From JBIOHJ01 sp044448905 (GTDB lineage: Bacteria; Bacteroidota; Bacteroidia; AKYH767-A; OLB10), in the NCBI GenBank assembly GCA_044448905.1, contig JBIOHJ010000039.1, forward strand, positions 1 to 24,264: a DNA stretch of 24,264 nt, read 5' to 3'. The position numbers were made by a program, and so were the translations under genes. How positions within the stretch are numbered: the first letter of the stretch is position 1; every line of letters starts with the position of its first letter. This document shows positions 15,650-22,443 of the stretch, piece after piece. Under the pieces are notes generated by a model. The model worked only from the letters and a program-made list of their open reading frames with translations. It was not told where the DNA came from and ran no database searches.

Positions 15650-16093
15650 ATGAAAAAAACAATCATTTCGATGATGGTGGCTATTGCCATCCTCTTCATG
15701 TACGCTGATACATCAGCACAACCAGGCACCGAAAACTACACAACAGTGAATGTTCAGATGCTAAAAACCAAATGGCCCGAAAAAGGCACATTGAAATCGC
15801 GCGATTCGCTTGTCGCAATTTATAATGACAATGTGATTAAAAAAAATGAATATATTATGAATCACCGCGAATATTCGCACTGGTTCACTGCAAACAATAA
15901 AGATTATATGGTGATTGAAGAATACAAAAACTTTGACGCAATGGAAAAGTCTTTTGAAATGAATACCGAATTAGAGAAAAAAGCATGGCCCGATGAAAAA
16001 AAGCGCAAAGAATTTATGGATGCTATGAACGCTTATTTTGAAGACTGGCATGGTGATGCACTTTACCGTTCCAACCCGGTTCTATCAAAATAG
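15650..16093 (+). CDS. Small exported protein, function unknown
   Basis: This 147-residue protein has a clear signal peptide (1-23, ending D-T-S-A-Q before P-G-T-E). The mature part is polar and rich in Lys, Glu, Asn and aromatic residues. Its pattern, V-N-V-Q-M-L-K-T, later Y-M-V-I-E-E-Y-K-N-F-D-A-M-E-K-S-F and a C-terminal helix with M-N-A-Y-F-E-D-W-H-G-D, is compatible with a dimeric alpha-beta barrel fold, but I do not recognise the family. It has no cysteines. A good terminator follows 30 bases after the stop. It is single and lies between a palindromic element and the PaiB-like gene. Confidence 0.65.
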   Translation: MKKTIISMMVAIAILFMYADTSAQPGTENYTTVNVQMLKTKWPEKGTLKSRDSLVAIYNDNVIKKNEYIMNHREYSHWFTANNKDYMVIEEYKNFDAMEKSFEMNTELEKKAWPDEKKRKEFMDAMNAYFEDWHGDALYRSNPVLSK

Positions 16094-16123
16094 GGTGTTA
16101 CAAGTTTATTAACTGTTTTAAAG

Positions 16124-16148
16124 CGCGGGCTAACCCCCGCGTTTTTTT
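16124..16148 (+). terminator. Rho-independent terminator
   Basis: CGCGGG (16124-16129) pairs perfectly with CCCGCG (16136-16141) around a 6-base loop, followed by seven T at 16142-16148. It ends the transcript of the small exported protein. Confidence 0.85.
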
Positions 16149-16149
16149 A

Positions 16150-16384
16150 TTTTCCTTTCTGGGTAAGAGGACACTCTCACTTTCCCGGTACGTGTTGAAT
16201 ATTGCTACATTTGGTGTCATACAAGCTGGCTCATTCTCCACTGGAAGAATACCCTCTTCTTCGTTATCGAAAACCTTAGCCGCTCCGAACAAACAGGCAA
16301 ACAAAAACTTTAAGCATGCAATGAACTCTGAATTTAGCAAATGAACGAAAACATAAATGAATAACTTACCATAAACTTATTGTT
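16150..16384. other. Unexplained block between a terminator and the PaiB-like gene
   Basis: No gene here can be supported with confidence. On the minus strand a frame of 80 codons (16098-16340) is open, but its end runs through the terminator. On the plus strand a frame ending with TGA near 16342 is also open. Neither has a convincing start, signal or motif. The base texture is less AT-rich than the flanks over about 16160-16320. It could be a conserved repeat, a non-coding RNA or a gene remnant. The last 40 bases are AT-rich and probably hold the promoter of the PaiB-like gene, though no good -7 box is visible. Confidence 0.35.
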
Positions 16385-17032
16385 ATGTACGATCTTCCAT
16401 ATCACAAAGAAAAAAATGAGCAAGTAATTAAAGAATTTATTGATCAGCATCCGTTTGCTTTTTTAGCCGGATGTGATTCAGAAAATAAACCTGTTGCCAC
16501 ACAGGTGCCGGTTTTTATTGAAGAACATGACGACAGGAAAATATTAAAGGGTCATATAATGAAGAATACAGACCATCATAAAGCCTTTTTGCATAATAAT
16601 AATGTTCTTGTAGTTTTCACCGGTAATCACACCTATGTAAGCGGTACATGGTATAGTAATCCTCATACGCCTTCTACATGGAACTACATGAGCGTACATG
16701 CTAAAGGCATTATCAGGTTCCTGGATGATACTGCATTAGTAGATGTACTTCGAATGACAACTCTTCATTTTGAAAACCATAATCAACAGTCTACAACAAT
16801 TTTTGATAACCTTCCCTCAGAGTACACACAAAAATTAATGAAGGCAATTGTGGCTTTTGAAATTGAAATAAAAGAAATAGACACTGTTTTCAAATTAAGC
16901 CAGGACAGGGATGCAAAAAGCTATGACAATATAATAAAGAAGCTCAAAGAGCAGGGTGAAGACGGACAGGTAATTGCTGCTGAGATGGAAAAAAGAACTA
17001 AGGAAGTATTTCCTGATGATGGGATAAAATAA
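16385..17032 (+). CDS. FMN-binding split-barrel protein, PaiB family
   Basis: This 215-residue cytosolic protein matches PaiB. It starts M-Y-D-L-P-Y-H, continues with H-P-F-A-F-L-A-G and L-K-G-H-I-M-K-N, then V-S-G-T-W-Y and S-T-W-N-Y-M-S-V-H-A-K-G at about 97-108, the family's best signature. A helical C-terminal third ends K-R-T-K-E-V-F-P. In Bacillus PaiB was described as a negative regulator of sporulation and protease genes, but the fold is that of flavin-dependent enzymes. No paiA acetyltransferase gene is adjacent. It is followed 25 bases later by the methyltransferase gene, with which it probably forms an operon. Confidence 0.88.
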   Translation: MYDLPYHKEKNEQVIKEFIDQHPFAFLAGCDSENKPVATQVPVFIEEHDDRKILKGHIMKNTDHHKAFLHNNNVLVVFTGNHTYVSGTWYSNPHTPSTWNYMSVHAKGIIRFLDDTALVDVLRMTTLHFENHNQQSTTIFDNLPSEYTQKLMKAIVAFEIEIKEIDTVFKLSQDRDAKSYDNIIKKLKEQGEDGQVIAAEMEKRTKEVFPDDGIK

Positions 17033-17057
17033 AAACAACAGAATACAAAAAAATAGC

Positions 17058-17663
17058 ATGCCAGCCGACAAGCTGAAAATTATTCTCCCGGTTTATTTTT
17101 TAATTTACTTTACTGTTCTTGCGCTGTGGAGAGTATTTTCTGTTAAGCGAAAATATGGAGTCAACCCTTTTGTTCTTCCCGGTACTGATAATGCTTATGG
17201 ACTTATTGGTTTTTATACAAAGCTTATTTTTCTTTTGATAGCGCTTGTGCTTATCATTTTTGTTTTCCTTCCTAGCTGGTATCAGTATTTAATTCCAATC
17301 TCATATTTGCAATCCGAAATGATGCAGGAAACCGGGTTAACGGTTTTAGCAATTGTTTTTGTCTGGATACTTTTCGCTCAAAATGAAATGCAAAGTTCCT
17401 GGAGAATAGGAATTGACTTCAGGCATAAAACCAAATTAATAACAACGGGGTTGTTCAGGTATTCAAGAAATCCGATTTTTTTAGGATTGATTGTAACTAT
17501 GCTTTCTTTATTTCTCGTTTTGCCAAATGCAATAACATTGATCGTATTTATTGTCAGCTTTGTGCTGATAAATATTCAAATCCGTTTGGAAGAAGATTTC
17601 CTTCGCAAAACATTTGGCAAAGATTACGAGGATTACTGCAAAAAAGTAAGAAGGTGGTGTTGA
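17058..17663 (+). CDS. Isoprenylcysteine carboxyl methyltransferase (ICMT)-like membrane protein
   Basis: This 201-residue membrane protein has about five hydrophobic helices (about 9-27, 51-75, 93-108, 140-157, 158-175). After the third is the SAM-site region of the ICMT/PEMT superfamily: F-R-H-K-T-K-L-I-T-T-G-L-F-R-Y-S-R-N-P-I-F-L-G at about 121-143. The C-terminal E-E-D-F-L-R-K-T-F-G-K-D-Y-E-D-Y motif is at about 178-193. Bacterial members methylate small molecules or lipids; the acceptor here is unknown. It follows the PaiB-like gene closely. Confidence 0.85.
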   Translation: MPADKLKIILPVYFLIYFTVLALWRVFSVKRKYGVNPFVLPGTDNAYGLIGFYTKLIFLLIALVLIIFVFLPSWYQYLIPISYLQSEMMQETGLTVLAIVFVWILFAQNEMQSSWRIGIDFRHKTKLITTGLFRYSRNPIFLGLIVTMLSLFLVLPNAITLIVFIVSFVLINIQIRLEEDFLRKTFGKDYEDYCKKVRRWC

Positions 17664-17702
17664 ATGAGTCTTTGCAATCTGCGTTTTTTGCGAAATAAAA
17701 TG

Positions 17703-17710
17703 TATTTTCG
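17703..17710 (+). promoter_or_regulatory. Possible -7 box of the YitT-family gene
   Basis: TATTTTCG inside TGTATTTTCGT (17701-17711) lies 39 bases before the ATG. The same 11-mer precedes nrnA and the SDR gene. It is one base off the phylum consensus and no well-spaced -33 box was found. Confidence 0.45.
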
Positions 17711-17749
17711 TTTCGCTTAATTAAACATTACCGAACCATAAAACAACAG

Positions 17750-18613
17750 ATGAATCCGATTTGGACACAAATAGTAGTCAGGTCAGTTCTCCGGAAGAAG
17801 GATAAAAAACCGGAAGGCAAACGCGATTATTCACGATACGAAATCGCAAAAGGATTCCGCGAATTCAGAATTAATGCTTTTACATTTTTCCGCGATATTT
17901 TATTAATTGTTTTAGGAATCGGTTCGGCAGCATTCGGGTTGGAAAGTTTTCTTCTCCCTAACAAGTTTATTGACGGTGGCGCAACAGGCATTTCGCTTCT
18001 AATTTCCGAAATAACATCTCTGCCGCTTTACATCATCATCTTAATTGTAAACATTCCGTTTTTAATTTTGGGATTAAATGTAATTAGCAGACAATTTGCC
18101 ATTAAATCAAGCCTTGCCATACTGGGTCTTGCTTTAACACTTGCCATTGTTCATTTTCCTGAAATAACTCACGACAAACTTTTGGTTTCAGTTTTTGGAG
18201 GTTTTTTTCTCGGAGCGGGCATTGGGCTTTCCATAAGAGGAGGAGGAGTGCTTGACGGAACCGAGGTGCTTGCAATTTTTGTGAGTAGAAAATTCGGTAC
18301 AACCATAGGTGACATCATTATTATCATAAACGTCATTATCTTCTCGGCAGCAGCGTATTTTCTTTCCATCGAAACAGCACTCTACTCAATGCTTACTTAT
18401 CTTTCTGCTTCCAAAACTCTCGATTTTGTAATTGAAGGAATTGAAGAATACACGGGTGTAACAATTATTTCGTCACACAGTGAAGAAATAAGGATAATGA
18501 TTACAGAAGCCCTTGGTCGTGGTGTTACAGTTTACAAAGGGAAAACGGGGTTATGGCAAACACGGTCATACAAGCGATATAGATATTATTTATACTGTAA
18601 TAACCCGGCTTGA
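17750..18613 (+). CDS. YitT family membrane protein, C-terminus changed by a frameshift
   Basis: This reading frame of 287 codons holds a short basic N-terminus, then about five to six membrane helices (first near 47-65), with the YitT features F-I-D-G-G-A-T-G-I-S-L-L and R-G-G-G-V-L-D-G-T-E-V-L-A. It continues into the start of the cytosolic DUF2179 domain (G-V-T-I-I-S-S-H, then G-R-G-V-T-V-Y-K-G-K). At the AAAA run 18542-18545 the frame leaves the family pattern: the last 23 residues (T-G-L-W-Q-T-R-S...) do not belong. The proper continuation is in another frame up to 18728. Skipping one base there restores a 325-residue protein of normal length. YitT proteins are probable transporters of unknown substrate. 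This may be a mutation, a sequencing error or recoding. Confidence 0.82.
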   Translation: MNPIWTQIVVRSVLRKKDKKPEGKRDYSRYEIAKGFREFRINAFTFFRDILLIVLGIGSAAFGLESFLLPNKFIDGGATGISLLISEITSLPLYIIILIVNIPFLILGLNVISRQFAIKSSLAILGLALTLAIVHFPEITHDKLLVSVFGGFFLGAGIGLSIRGGGVLDGTEVLAIFVSRKFGTTIGDIIIIINVIIFSAAAYFLSIETALYSMLTYLSASKTLDFVIEGIEEYTGVTIISSHSEEIRIMITEALGRGVTVYKGKTGLWQTRSYKRYRYYLYCNNPA

Positions 18614-18728
18614 AATAAGCAAGCTGAATACAGAAATCGAAAAGATTGACCCGAATGCTTTTGTTGTGATGAACAGCATTAAAGATACCAAGGGAGGAAT
18701 GATAAAAAAAAGACCAATGAATCATTGA
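18543..18728 (+). pseudogene. Detached C-terminal DUF2179 part of the YitT-family protein
   Basis: Read in the shifted frame, this stretch gives K-R-G-Y-G-K-H-G-H-T-S-D-I-D-I-I-Y, then a helix and a strand, ending K-G-G-M-I-K-K-R-P. That is the usual end of the YitT cytosolic domain (DUF2179). It has no start of its own that makes sense and is best seen as the rest of the upstream gene, separated by one extra A at 18542-18545. Confidence 0.75.
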
Positions 18729-18770
18729 ATATTTACCTGAAATCTCCTTAGGGAATAAAAAACTTAACAG

Positions 18771-18944
18771 GTGAAATTAAAAATAGCAGGAATAGTATTA
18801 ATATTTATAGCAATTGCATGTTTTATGACAGTTGCAGATGATCTTCGTCATAAAGGTGAATTGGCTTTTGCGGGAATAATTATGCTGAGTGGAGTTCTTT
18901 TGCTTATTTATTCTTTTACAAGGAAAAGAAAGATTCTGAAATAA
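18771..18944 (+). CDS. 57-residue membrane protein with GTG start
   Basis: From GTG at 18771 to TAA at 18944 the frame encodes 57 residues. It has a basic start (K-L-K), a hydrophobic helix (about 5-20), a charged turn (A-D-D-L-R-H-K-G-E), a second helix (about 31-49), and a very basic tail (R-K-R-K-I-L-K). This helical-hairpin plan with inside-positive ends argues for a real small membrane protein. The start is a GTG because no upstream ATG is in frame; an internal ATG would lose most of the first helix. It is 42 bases after the YitT-family gene and may share its transcript. No homologue is recognised. Confidence 0.55.
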   Translation: MKLKIAGIVLIFIAIACFMTVADDLRHKGELAFAGIIMLSGVLLLIYSFTRKRKILK

Positions 18945-18950
18945 AAATAA

Positions 18951-19337
18951 TTATTTCACATTCTTCAAATTGATTTCCTCATCAGTAGGAAAGAAAACGG
19001 ATTTATCTCCGGCTTTACGCGCCCAGAAAATATATTTACCTGTTCCAACACAGGCATAAGATGAAACGCTGTCGCCCGATGCAACATTCGATTTTAAAAA
19101 AGTACGCCACTTGCGTGTGGTTTCCTGCACAGCTACTTTTACATCAATAATATCTTTACAAGTATTACGCAGATTTACGCGATAGCTGTTTTCAAAATTC
19201 ATGCATTGCGAACATTTTTCTCCCCAAACCGAACTGGTTTTTTTCAAACACTCCGAATAATCAGGCACCGAATCAGATTGAGAAAATAAAAACCCCGGAA
19301 GAATCATGTAAAATATAATTACTGATATTTTTTTCAT
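18951..19337 (-). CDS. Small exported Cys-rich protein, function unknown
   Basis: This 128-residue protein has a signal peptide (1-19, ending F-L-F-S before Gln20). The mature part has five cysteines (30, 42, 45, 60, 96), including a C-S-Q-C pair at 42-45. The C-terminal half has V-K-V-A-V-Q and a Y-I-F-W-A-R-K-A-G strand-like stretch. The cysteine spacing could support disulfides or metal binding in the periplasm, but I do not recognise the family. The stop is 6 bases from that of the convergent 57-residue gene. A perfect hairpin lies between it and the upstream TPR gene. Confidence 0.65.
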   Translation of the reverse strand: MKKISVIIFYMILPGFLFSQSDSVPDYSECLKKTSSVWGEKCSQCMNFENSYRVNLRNTCKDIIDVKVAVQETTRKWRTFLKSNVASGDSVSSYACVGTGKYIFWARKAGDKSVFFPTDEEINLKNVK

Positions 19338-19365
19338 TTTCTTGTTTTTTAACTGTAAACTTTAA

Positions 19366-19387
19366 ATGCAGACGATTTTGTCTGCAT
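19366..19387 (-). terminator. Perfect 8-bp hairpin, possible terminator of the TPR gene
   Basis: ATGCAGAC (19366-19373) and GTCTGCAT (19380-19387) pair perfectly around a 6-base loop. On the minus strand it follows the TPR gene by about 33 bases and is succeeded by a weak T-rich stretch. It may instead be a regulatory hairpin or operator upstream of the next gene. Confidence 0.45.
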
Positions 19388-19420
19388 CAAGATCGAAAGC
19401 GTCTTAACTGCTAACTCCAT

Positions 19421-19930
19421 TTATTTACACCTGTTATTAGCTAAAATAATTACCGCTTCTTCGTTACCTAATTTTTTTGAAGTAATCCAATCAGCACAAG
19501 CGCCTTCTTTATCACCCAAAGCTTTTTTTGAGAATCCGCGGTTGTTATAAGCTTCCTGGTCTTTCGGATCTAATTCGAGAGCTTTATTAAAATCATCGAT
19601 GGCGCTTTGATAGTCGCCTGTTTTATTTTTAGCGCTTCCGCGCGAAACATAAGCCCATTGGTGAGTGTGATCGAGTTCAATAACTTTTGTAAAATCCTGA
19701 ATTGCTCCCGGAAAATCTTTGGTAATATTTTTACAAAACCCTCTTTGCAAATACGCTTTCATATACGCTGCATCCAGTTCAATTATGTTATTATAATATA
19801 CAATAGCTGAATCGTAACGCGCATTGTTAAAATGAATTTGACCCTGCTTAAATAATTCTTTAACATCCTGTGCCGAACTGCTATTAACAGCACAGAACAA
19901 AAAAATGAACAAATAAATTTTTATCCGCAT
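19421..19930 (-). CDS. Exported TPR protein
   Basis: This 169-residue protein has a signal peptide (about 1-21 from M-R-I-K-I-Y-L-F, ending N-S-S-S-A-Q). At least three tetratricopeptide repeats follow, with the usual G-x-x-x-F/Y-x-x-A-R-Y-D-S-A pattern. The last two are the clearest (W-A-Y-V-S-R-G-S-A-K-N-K-T-G-D-Y-Q-S-A and A-Y-N-N-R-G-F-S-K-K-A-L-G-D). The final helix has G-A-C-A-D-W, common at the end of short Bacteroidota TPR proteins. It probably acts as a periplasmic or outer-membrane scaffold. An upstream in-frame ATG (19948) would add six residues coded by an ATTCATA-type repeat, so the ATG at 19930 is preferred. Confidence 0.8.
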   Translation of the reverse strand: MRIKIYLFIFLFCAVNSSSAQDVKELFKQGQIHFNNARYDSAIVYYNNIIELDAAYMKAYLQRGFCKNITKDFPGAIQDFTKVIELDHTHQWAYVSRGSAKNKTGDYQSAIDDFNKALELDPKDQEAYNNRGFSKKALGDKEGACADWITSKKLGNEEAVIILANNRCK

Positions 19931-19933
19931 ATT

Positions 19934-19952
19934 TAATTCATAATTCATAATT
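19934..19952. repeat. AATTCATA tandem repeat
   Basis: Short tandem copies of AATTCATA stand between the TPR gene start and the end of the upstream gene. This AT-rich repeat type is often seen next to Bacteroidota genes; no function is known to me. Confidence 0.5.
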
Positions 19953-19966
19953 CAGCATTCAACATT

Positions 19967-20422
19967 TTATTCAAACGGCTCGTTGCTTTTATATTTTGGT
20001 TCCATAACCATACGGCTCATGTGCATAAATGCATTTTTCATTCCCTGAACACCTTTTTCACTAAGATTTACTTCCCAGCTTATACGCGCATACGGACGAT
20101 AAACACCGGTTGAGCCATAGGTAGGCAATTCGCGCGATACACATTTTTTTGATGGAGCTCCTTTACAATTAATGGAAAATATTTTTAAAGTACCATCATA
20201 TTTCATACTCGTCATATCCAGGTCAGCAACCCTTACTTCATCTTCTCTTATTGTCTCACCATTTTCTTTATAAACCGACAATATATTTCCTTTTAATACG
20301 TCTAGTGAACAGCTTGGGGCAATCTTTTTATTAATATAATCAAGTGTTTGTTCCATTGTAATTTCCTGGGCATTTGAAAATTCAAAACCTAAAAGCAACA
20401 ATACCGTATAAAAATGTTTCAT
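19967..20422 (-). CDS. Small exported protein, function unknown
   Basis: This 151-residue protein has a signal peptide (1-18, ending S-N-A before Gln19). The mature part begins with a helix (E-Q-T-L-D-Y-I-N-K-K-I), has cysteines at about 38, 85 and 93, a central beta-rich part, and a C-terminal helix (G-M-K-N-A-F-M-H-M-S-R-M). Short Bacteroidota proteins with a T-x-x-Y-I-N start and an N-A-F-x-H end are familiar to me, but without an assigned role. A consensus -7 box (TATCTTTG) lies 37 bases upstream. The gap to the TPR gene on the same strand is about 36 bases, so the two may be co-transcribed. Confidence 0.68.
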   Translation of the reverse strand: MKHFYTVLLLLGFEFSNAQEITMEQTLDYINKKIAPSCSLDVLKGNILSVYKENGETIREDEVRVADLDMTSMKYDGTLKIFSINCKGAPSKKCVSRELPTYGSTGVYRPYARISWEVNLSEKGVQGMKNAFMHMSRMVMEPKYKSNEPFE

Positions 20423-20458
20423 TTTTGCAGGAAGGATTTAATAATATTGTATACTCCT

Positions 20459-20466
20459 CAAAGATA
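20459..20466 (-). promoter_or_regulatory. -7 box of the minus-strand exported-protein gene
   Basis: Minus-strand TATCTTTG is an exact TAnnTTTG match, 36 bases before the ATG at 20422. It lies only 8 bp from the plus-strand box at 20475-20482. Confidence 0.6.
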
Positions 20467-20474
20467 AATAAGTT

Positions 20475-20482
20475 TAACTTTG
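20475..20482 (+). promoter_or_regulatory. -7 box of the coiled-coil protein gene
   Basis: TAACTTTG matches TAnnTTTG exactly and lies 50 bases before the ATG at 20533. No clear -33 element is seen, and the divergent -7 box is 8 bp away. Confidence 0.55.
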
Positions 20483-20532
20483 GTAGAATAAAATTTAAAA
20501 CCCGTACCGCTGAAATTCATTTATAATTAATA

Positions 20533-21828
20533 ATGAAAGCAGAAACCAAAAGGATAACTTTTTTTCCATTTTGTAAAGTATTAATTGTCGCTGTTTTCTT
20601 GCAGGTATTTTTTCCATTACATGCTTTTTCCCAGATACAACGCACGCTACCGGTTACTGCAAATTTTAAAATTGAGGGAGGCACTTTTGAAGGAAGTTAT
20701 CTTGTGATGGAAAATGTAAGCACCGGTGAAAAACAGACATTAAAGGGTATATCAAAGTTTGACCTGAACCTGAAATTTAATTCTCAATATATTCTTTCAT
20801 TCTTTAAACCTGGATACATTACTAAAAGGATTGAGTTAAATACATCAGCTCCCGCAGAAAGGATTGAACAGGGATTTTACGCAGTTCCCATGCTTGTAAT
20901 TCTTTTTAAGCAAATTGAGGGCGTAAATATTGTTGTGTTCAATCAGCCTGTAGGGAAATACAAATTCAATGCACTGATGGATGATTTTTATTATGATACC
21001 GATTATACCAAACAGATACAAAGCGCCATTAAAGAAGCCGAAGATGAGTTAAAGCAAAAACAGGAAGAGGAAAAAGTAAAATCTGTGCAGGTGCAAAAAG
21101 ATAAGGAAAAGGCAAAACAGGATTCAATTGACAATGCTAAAATTTTAATGAAAGAAAAACAGGATTCCATTGCAGCCGCGAAAATCCTTGCAACTGCAAG
21201 AGCCGAAGAAGAGCGCAAAGCAAAAGCCGATTCTGTTAACGCGGCAAAACAACTGGCATTGGTAAAAGCAGAAGAGGAACGAAAAGCAAAACAGATAGCT
21301 GATGAAGAGGCGCGCAAGCAGCTAAAAGCAAAGGCCGATGAAGACGCGAGAAAACAGCTCACTGCGAAAATGGATGAAGAAGAAAGAAAAAAACTGAAGG
21401 AGCAACAGGATGCTGATGCAAAAGCTGCAGCGCTGAAAGAAAAACAGGATGAGGAAGCCCGCAGGAAACTCAGGGAGAAAGAAGCTGCTGATGAAAAAGC
21501 CCGTTTGGCTGCAAAGGCAAAAGAGGACGAAGAAGTAAAACGAAAAGCAAAAAATATTTCAGGAGGTGAGATTAAGCCCGAACCGGTTAAAAAGGAAACT
21601 GCAGAAGCGGAAACTCAACCGGAAGAAATAGAGACTGATATTCCTGCAAATATGAGCGTGGAAACCATCGAAGAAAAAAACAGAACTATAACAAAGGCAA
21701 CCCTAACGAAGGGTAATCATTCAACTGTCTATTCGAAGATAATTTATAAATGGGGCGGTGTTTTTTATTTTAAGAATGAAAATTCTATAAGCCAGTCTTT
21801 GTTTGTACTGGAAACAGGTTTAAAATAA
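20533..21828 (+). CDS. Exported protein with beta domain and long Ala/Lys/Glu coiled coil
   Basis: This 431-residue protein has a signal peptide (about 1-34, ending H-A-F-S-Q). Residues about 36-160 form a beta-rich domain like those of the carboxypeptidase-regulatory class, with F-K-I-E-G-G-T-F-E-G and Y-I-L-S-F-F-K-P-G-Y-I-T-K-R. Residues about 162-345 are a highly charged coiled coil of recurring D-S-x-x-A-A-K and E-E-E-R-K-A-K units, similar in composition to TolA. After an acidic linker, a last domain (about 385-431) has T-I-T-K-A-T-L and Y-K-W-G-G-V-F-Y-F. The role is unknown; a long periplasmic spacer or scaffold is plausible. It is divergent from the small exported gene and convergent with the phosphatase. 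Confidence 0.78.
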   Translation: MKAETKRITFFPFCKVLIVAVFLQVFFPLHAFSQIQRTLPVTANFKIEGGTFEGSYLVMENVSTGEKQTLKGISKFDLNLKFNSQYILSFFKPGYITKRIELNTSAPAERIEQGFYAVPMLVILFKQIEGVNIVVFNQPVGKYKFNALMDDFYYDTDYTKQIQSAIKEAEDELKQKQEEEKVKSVQVQKDKEKAKQDSIDNAKILMKEKQDSIAAAKILATARAEEERKAKADSVNAAKQLALVKAEEERKAKQIADEEARKQLKAKADEDARKQLTAKMDEEERKKLKEQQDADAKAAALKEKQDEEARRKLREKEAADEKARLAAKAKEDEEVKRKAKNISGGEIKPEPVKKETAEAETQPEEIETDIPANMSVETIEEKNRTITKATLTKGNHSTVYSKIIYKWGGVFYFKNENSISQSLFVLETGLK

Positions 21829-21841
21829 TTCGGGTAAATTA

Positions 21842-21853
21842 TCAGGCGCCTGA
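21842..21853. other. 12-bp perfect palindrome between convergent genes
   Basis: TCAGGCGCCTGA is its own reverse complement and lies between the stops of the coiled-coil gene and the phosphatase. There is no T-run, so it is not a classic terminator. It could be chance or a protein-binding site. Confidence 0.3.
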
Positions 21854-21865
21854 AAGGAGAATAGG

Positions 21866-22342
21866 TTAAATTTTAAACTCTTTGCCTGAAATAAATTTTT
21901 CTACAATTTTTTCACTTGCCCTGTTTACCAGGTCAAAGACATTTTCGAAATCTGATTTACTTCCGTAATAAGGATCCGGAACATCGCTGCCGGTTGGTTC
22001 GCCTGCATATTCAAGGAACAAATGCACTTTTTCTTTTTGATTTTTATTATTTGTCAATGATAATATTTCATCAAACACTTCTTCATCCATTGCAAAAATC
22101 AAATCAAATTTTTCGAAATCAGATTGAGAAAATTTCCTCGCTCTTTGCCCTGTAATATCAATCCCGTTTTTTCGTGCAACATCAATGCTGCGATGGTCGG
22201 GCTGTTCTCCCACGTGGTAAGAAATCATTCCGGCTGAATCCACAAAAAAATCCAGTCCTGCTTTTTTTAATTTGTCATGCAGTATTCCTTCCGCGAGAGG
22301 GGAGCGGCAAATATTGCCGATGCAGACCATCAGGAGTTTCAA
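21866..22342 (-). CDS. Low-molecular-weight protein tyrosine phosphatase
   Basis: This 158-residue enzyme has the P-loop C7-I-G-N-I-C-R-S14 (C-x5-R with Cys7 nucleophile and Arg13) and the general-acid loop D-P-Y-Y-G with Asp123. The length is normal. It removes phosphate from tyrosine or small phospho-compounds; bacterial members often regulate envelope polysaccharide kinases. It lies directly downstream of dnaA on the same strand, but a terminator between them suggests separate transcription. From memory, dnaA followed by this phosphatase is a common gene order in Flavobacteriia. No tyrosine kinase gene is in the window. Confidence 0.92.
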   Translation of the reverse strand: MKLLMVCIGNICRSPLAEGILHDKLKKAGLDFFVDSAGMISYHVGEQPDHRSIDVARKNGIDITGQRARKFSQSDFEKFDLIFAMDEEVFDEILSLTNNKNQKEKVHLFLEYAGEPTGSDVPDPYYGSKSDFENVFDLVNRASEKIVEKFISGKEFKI

Positions 22343-22373
22343 TGTTTTTTAATTTAGCTTGTAAATTTATCAT

Positions 22374-22403
22374 AAAAAAAACCACACATTTTCATGAGTG
22401 GTT
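22374..22403 (-). terminator. Rho-independent terminator of dnaA
   Basis: On the minus strand AACCAC-T-CAT pairs with ATG-T-GTGGTT around a GAAA loop, with a single T-T mismatch (22380-22403). A run of T follows (22374-22380 in plus coordinates). It lies about 40 bases after the dnaA stop and before the phosphatase start. Confidence 0.82.
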
Positions 22404-22443
22404 CTTTCTCTCTCTCCGTCAGTTGACGTAAGAGCAGGAGGGG

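Noticed and set aside
21003..21362. Antisense frame of 119 codons, rich in Ser, Ala, Cys and Phe
   Set aside because: It mirrors the Lys/Glu/Ala coiled-coil codons of the plus-strand gene and has no independent support.
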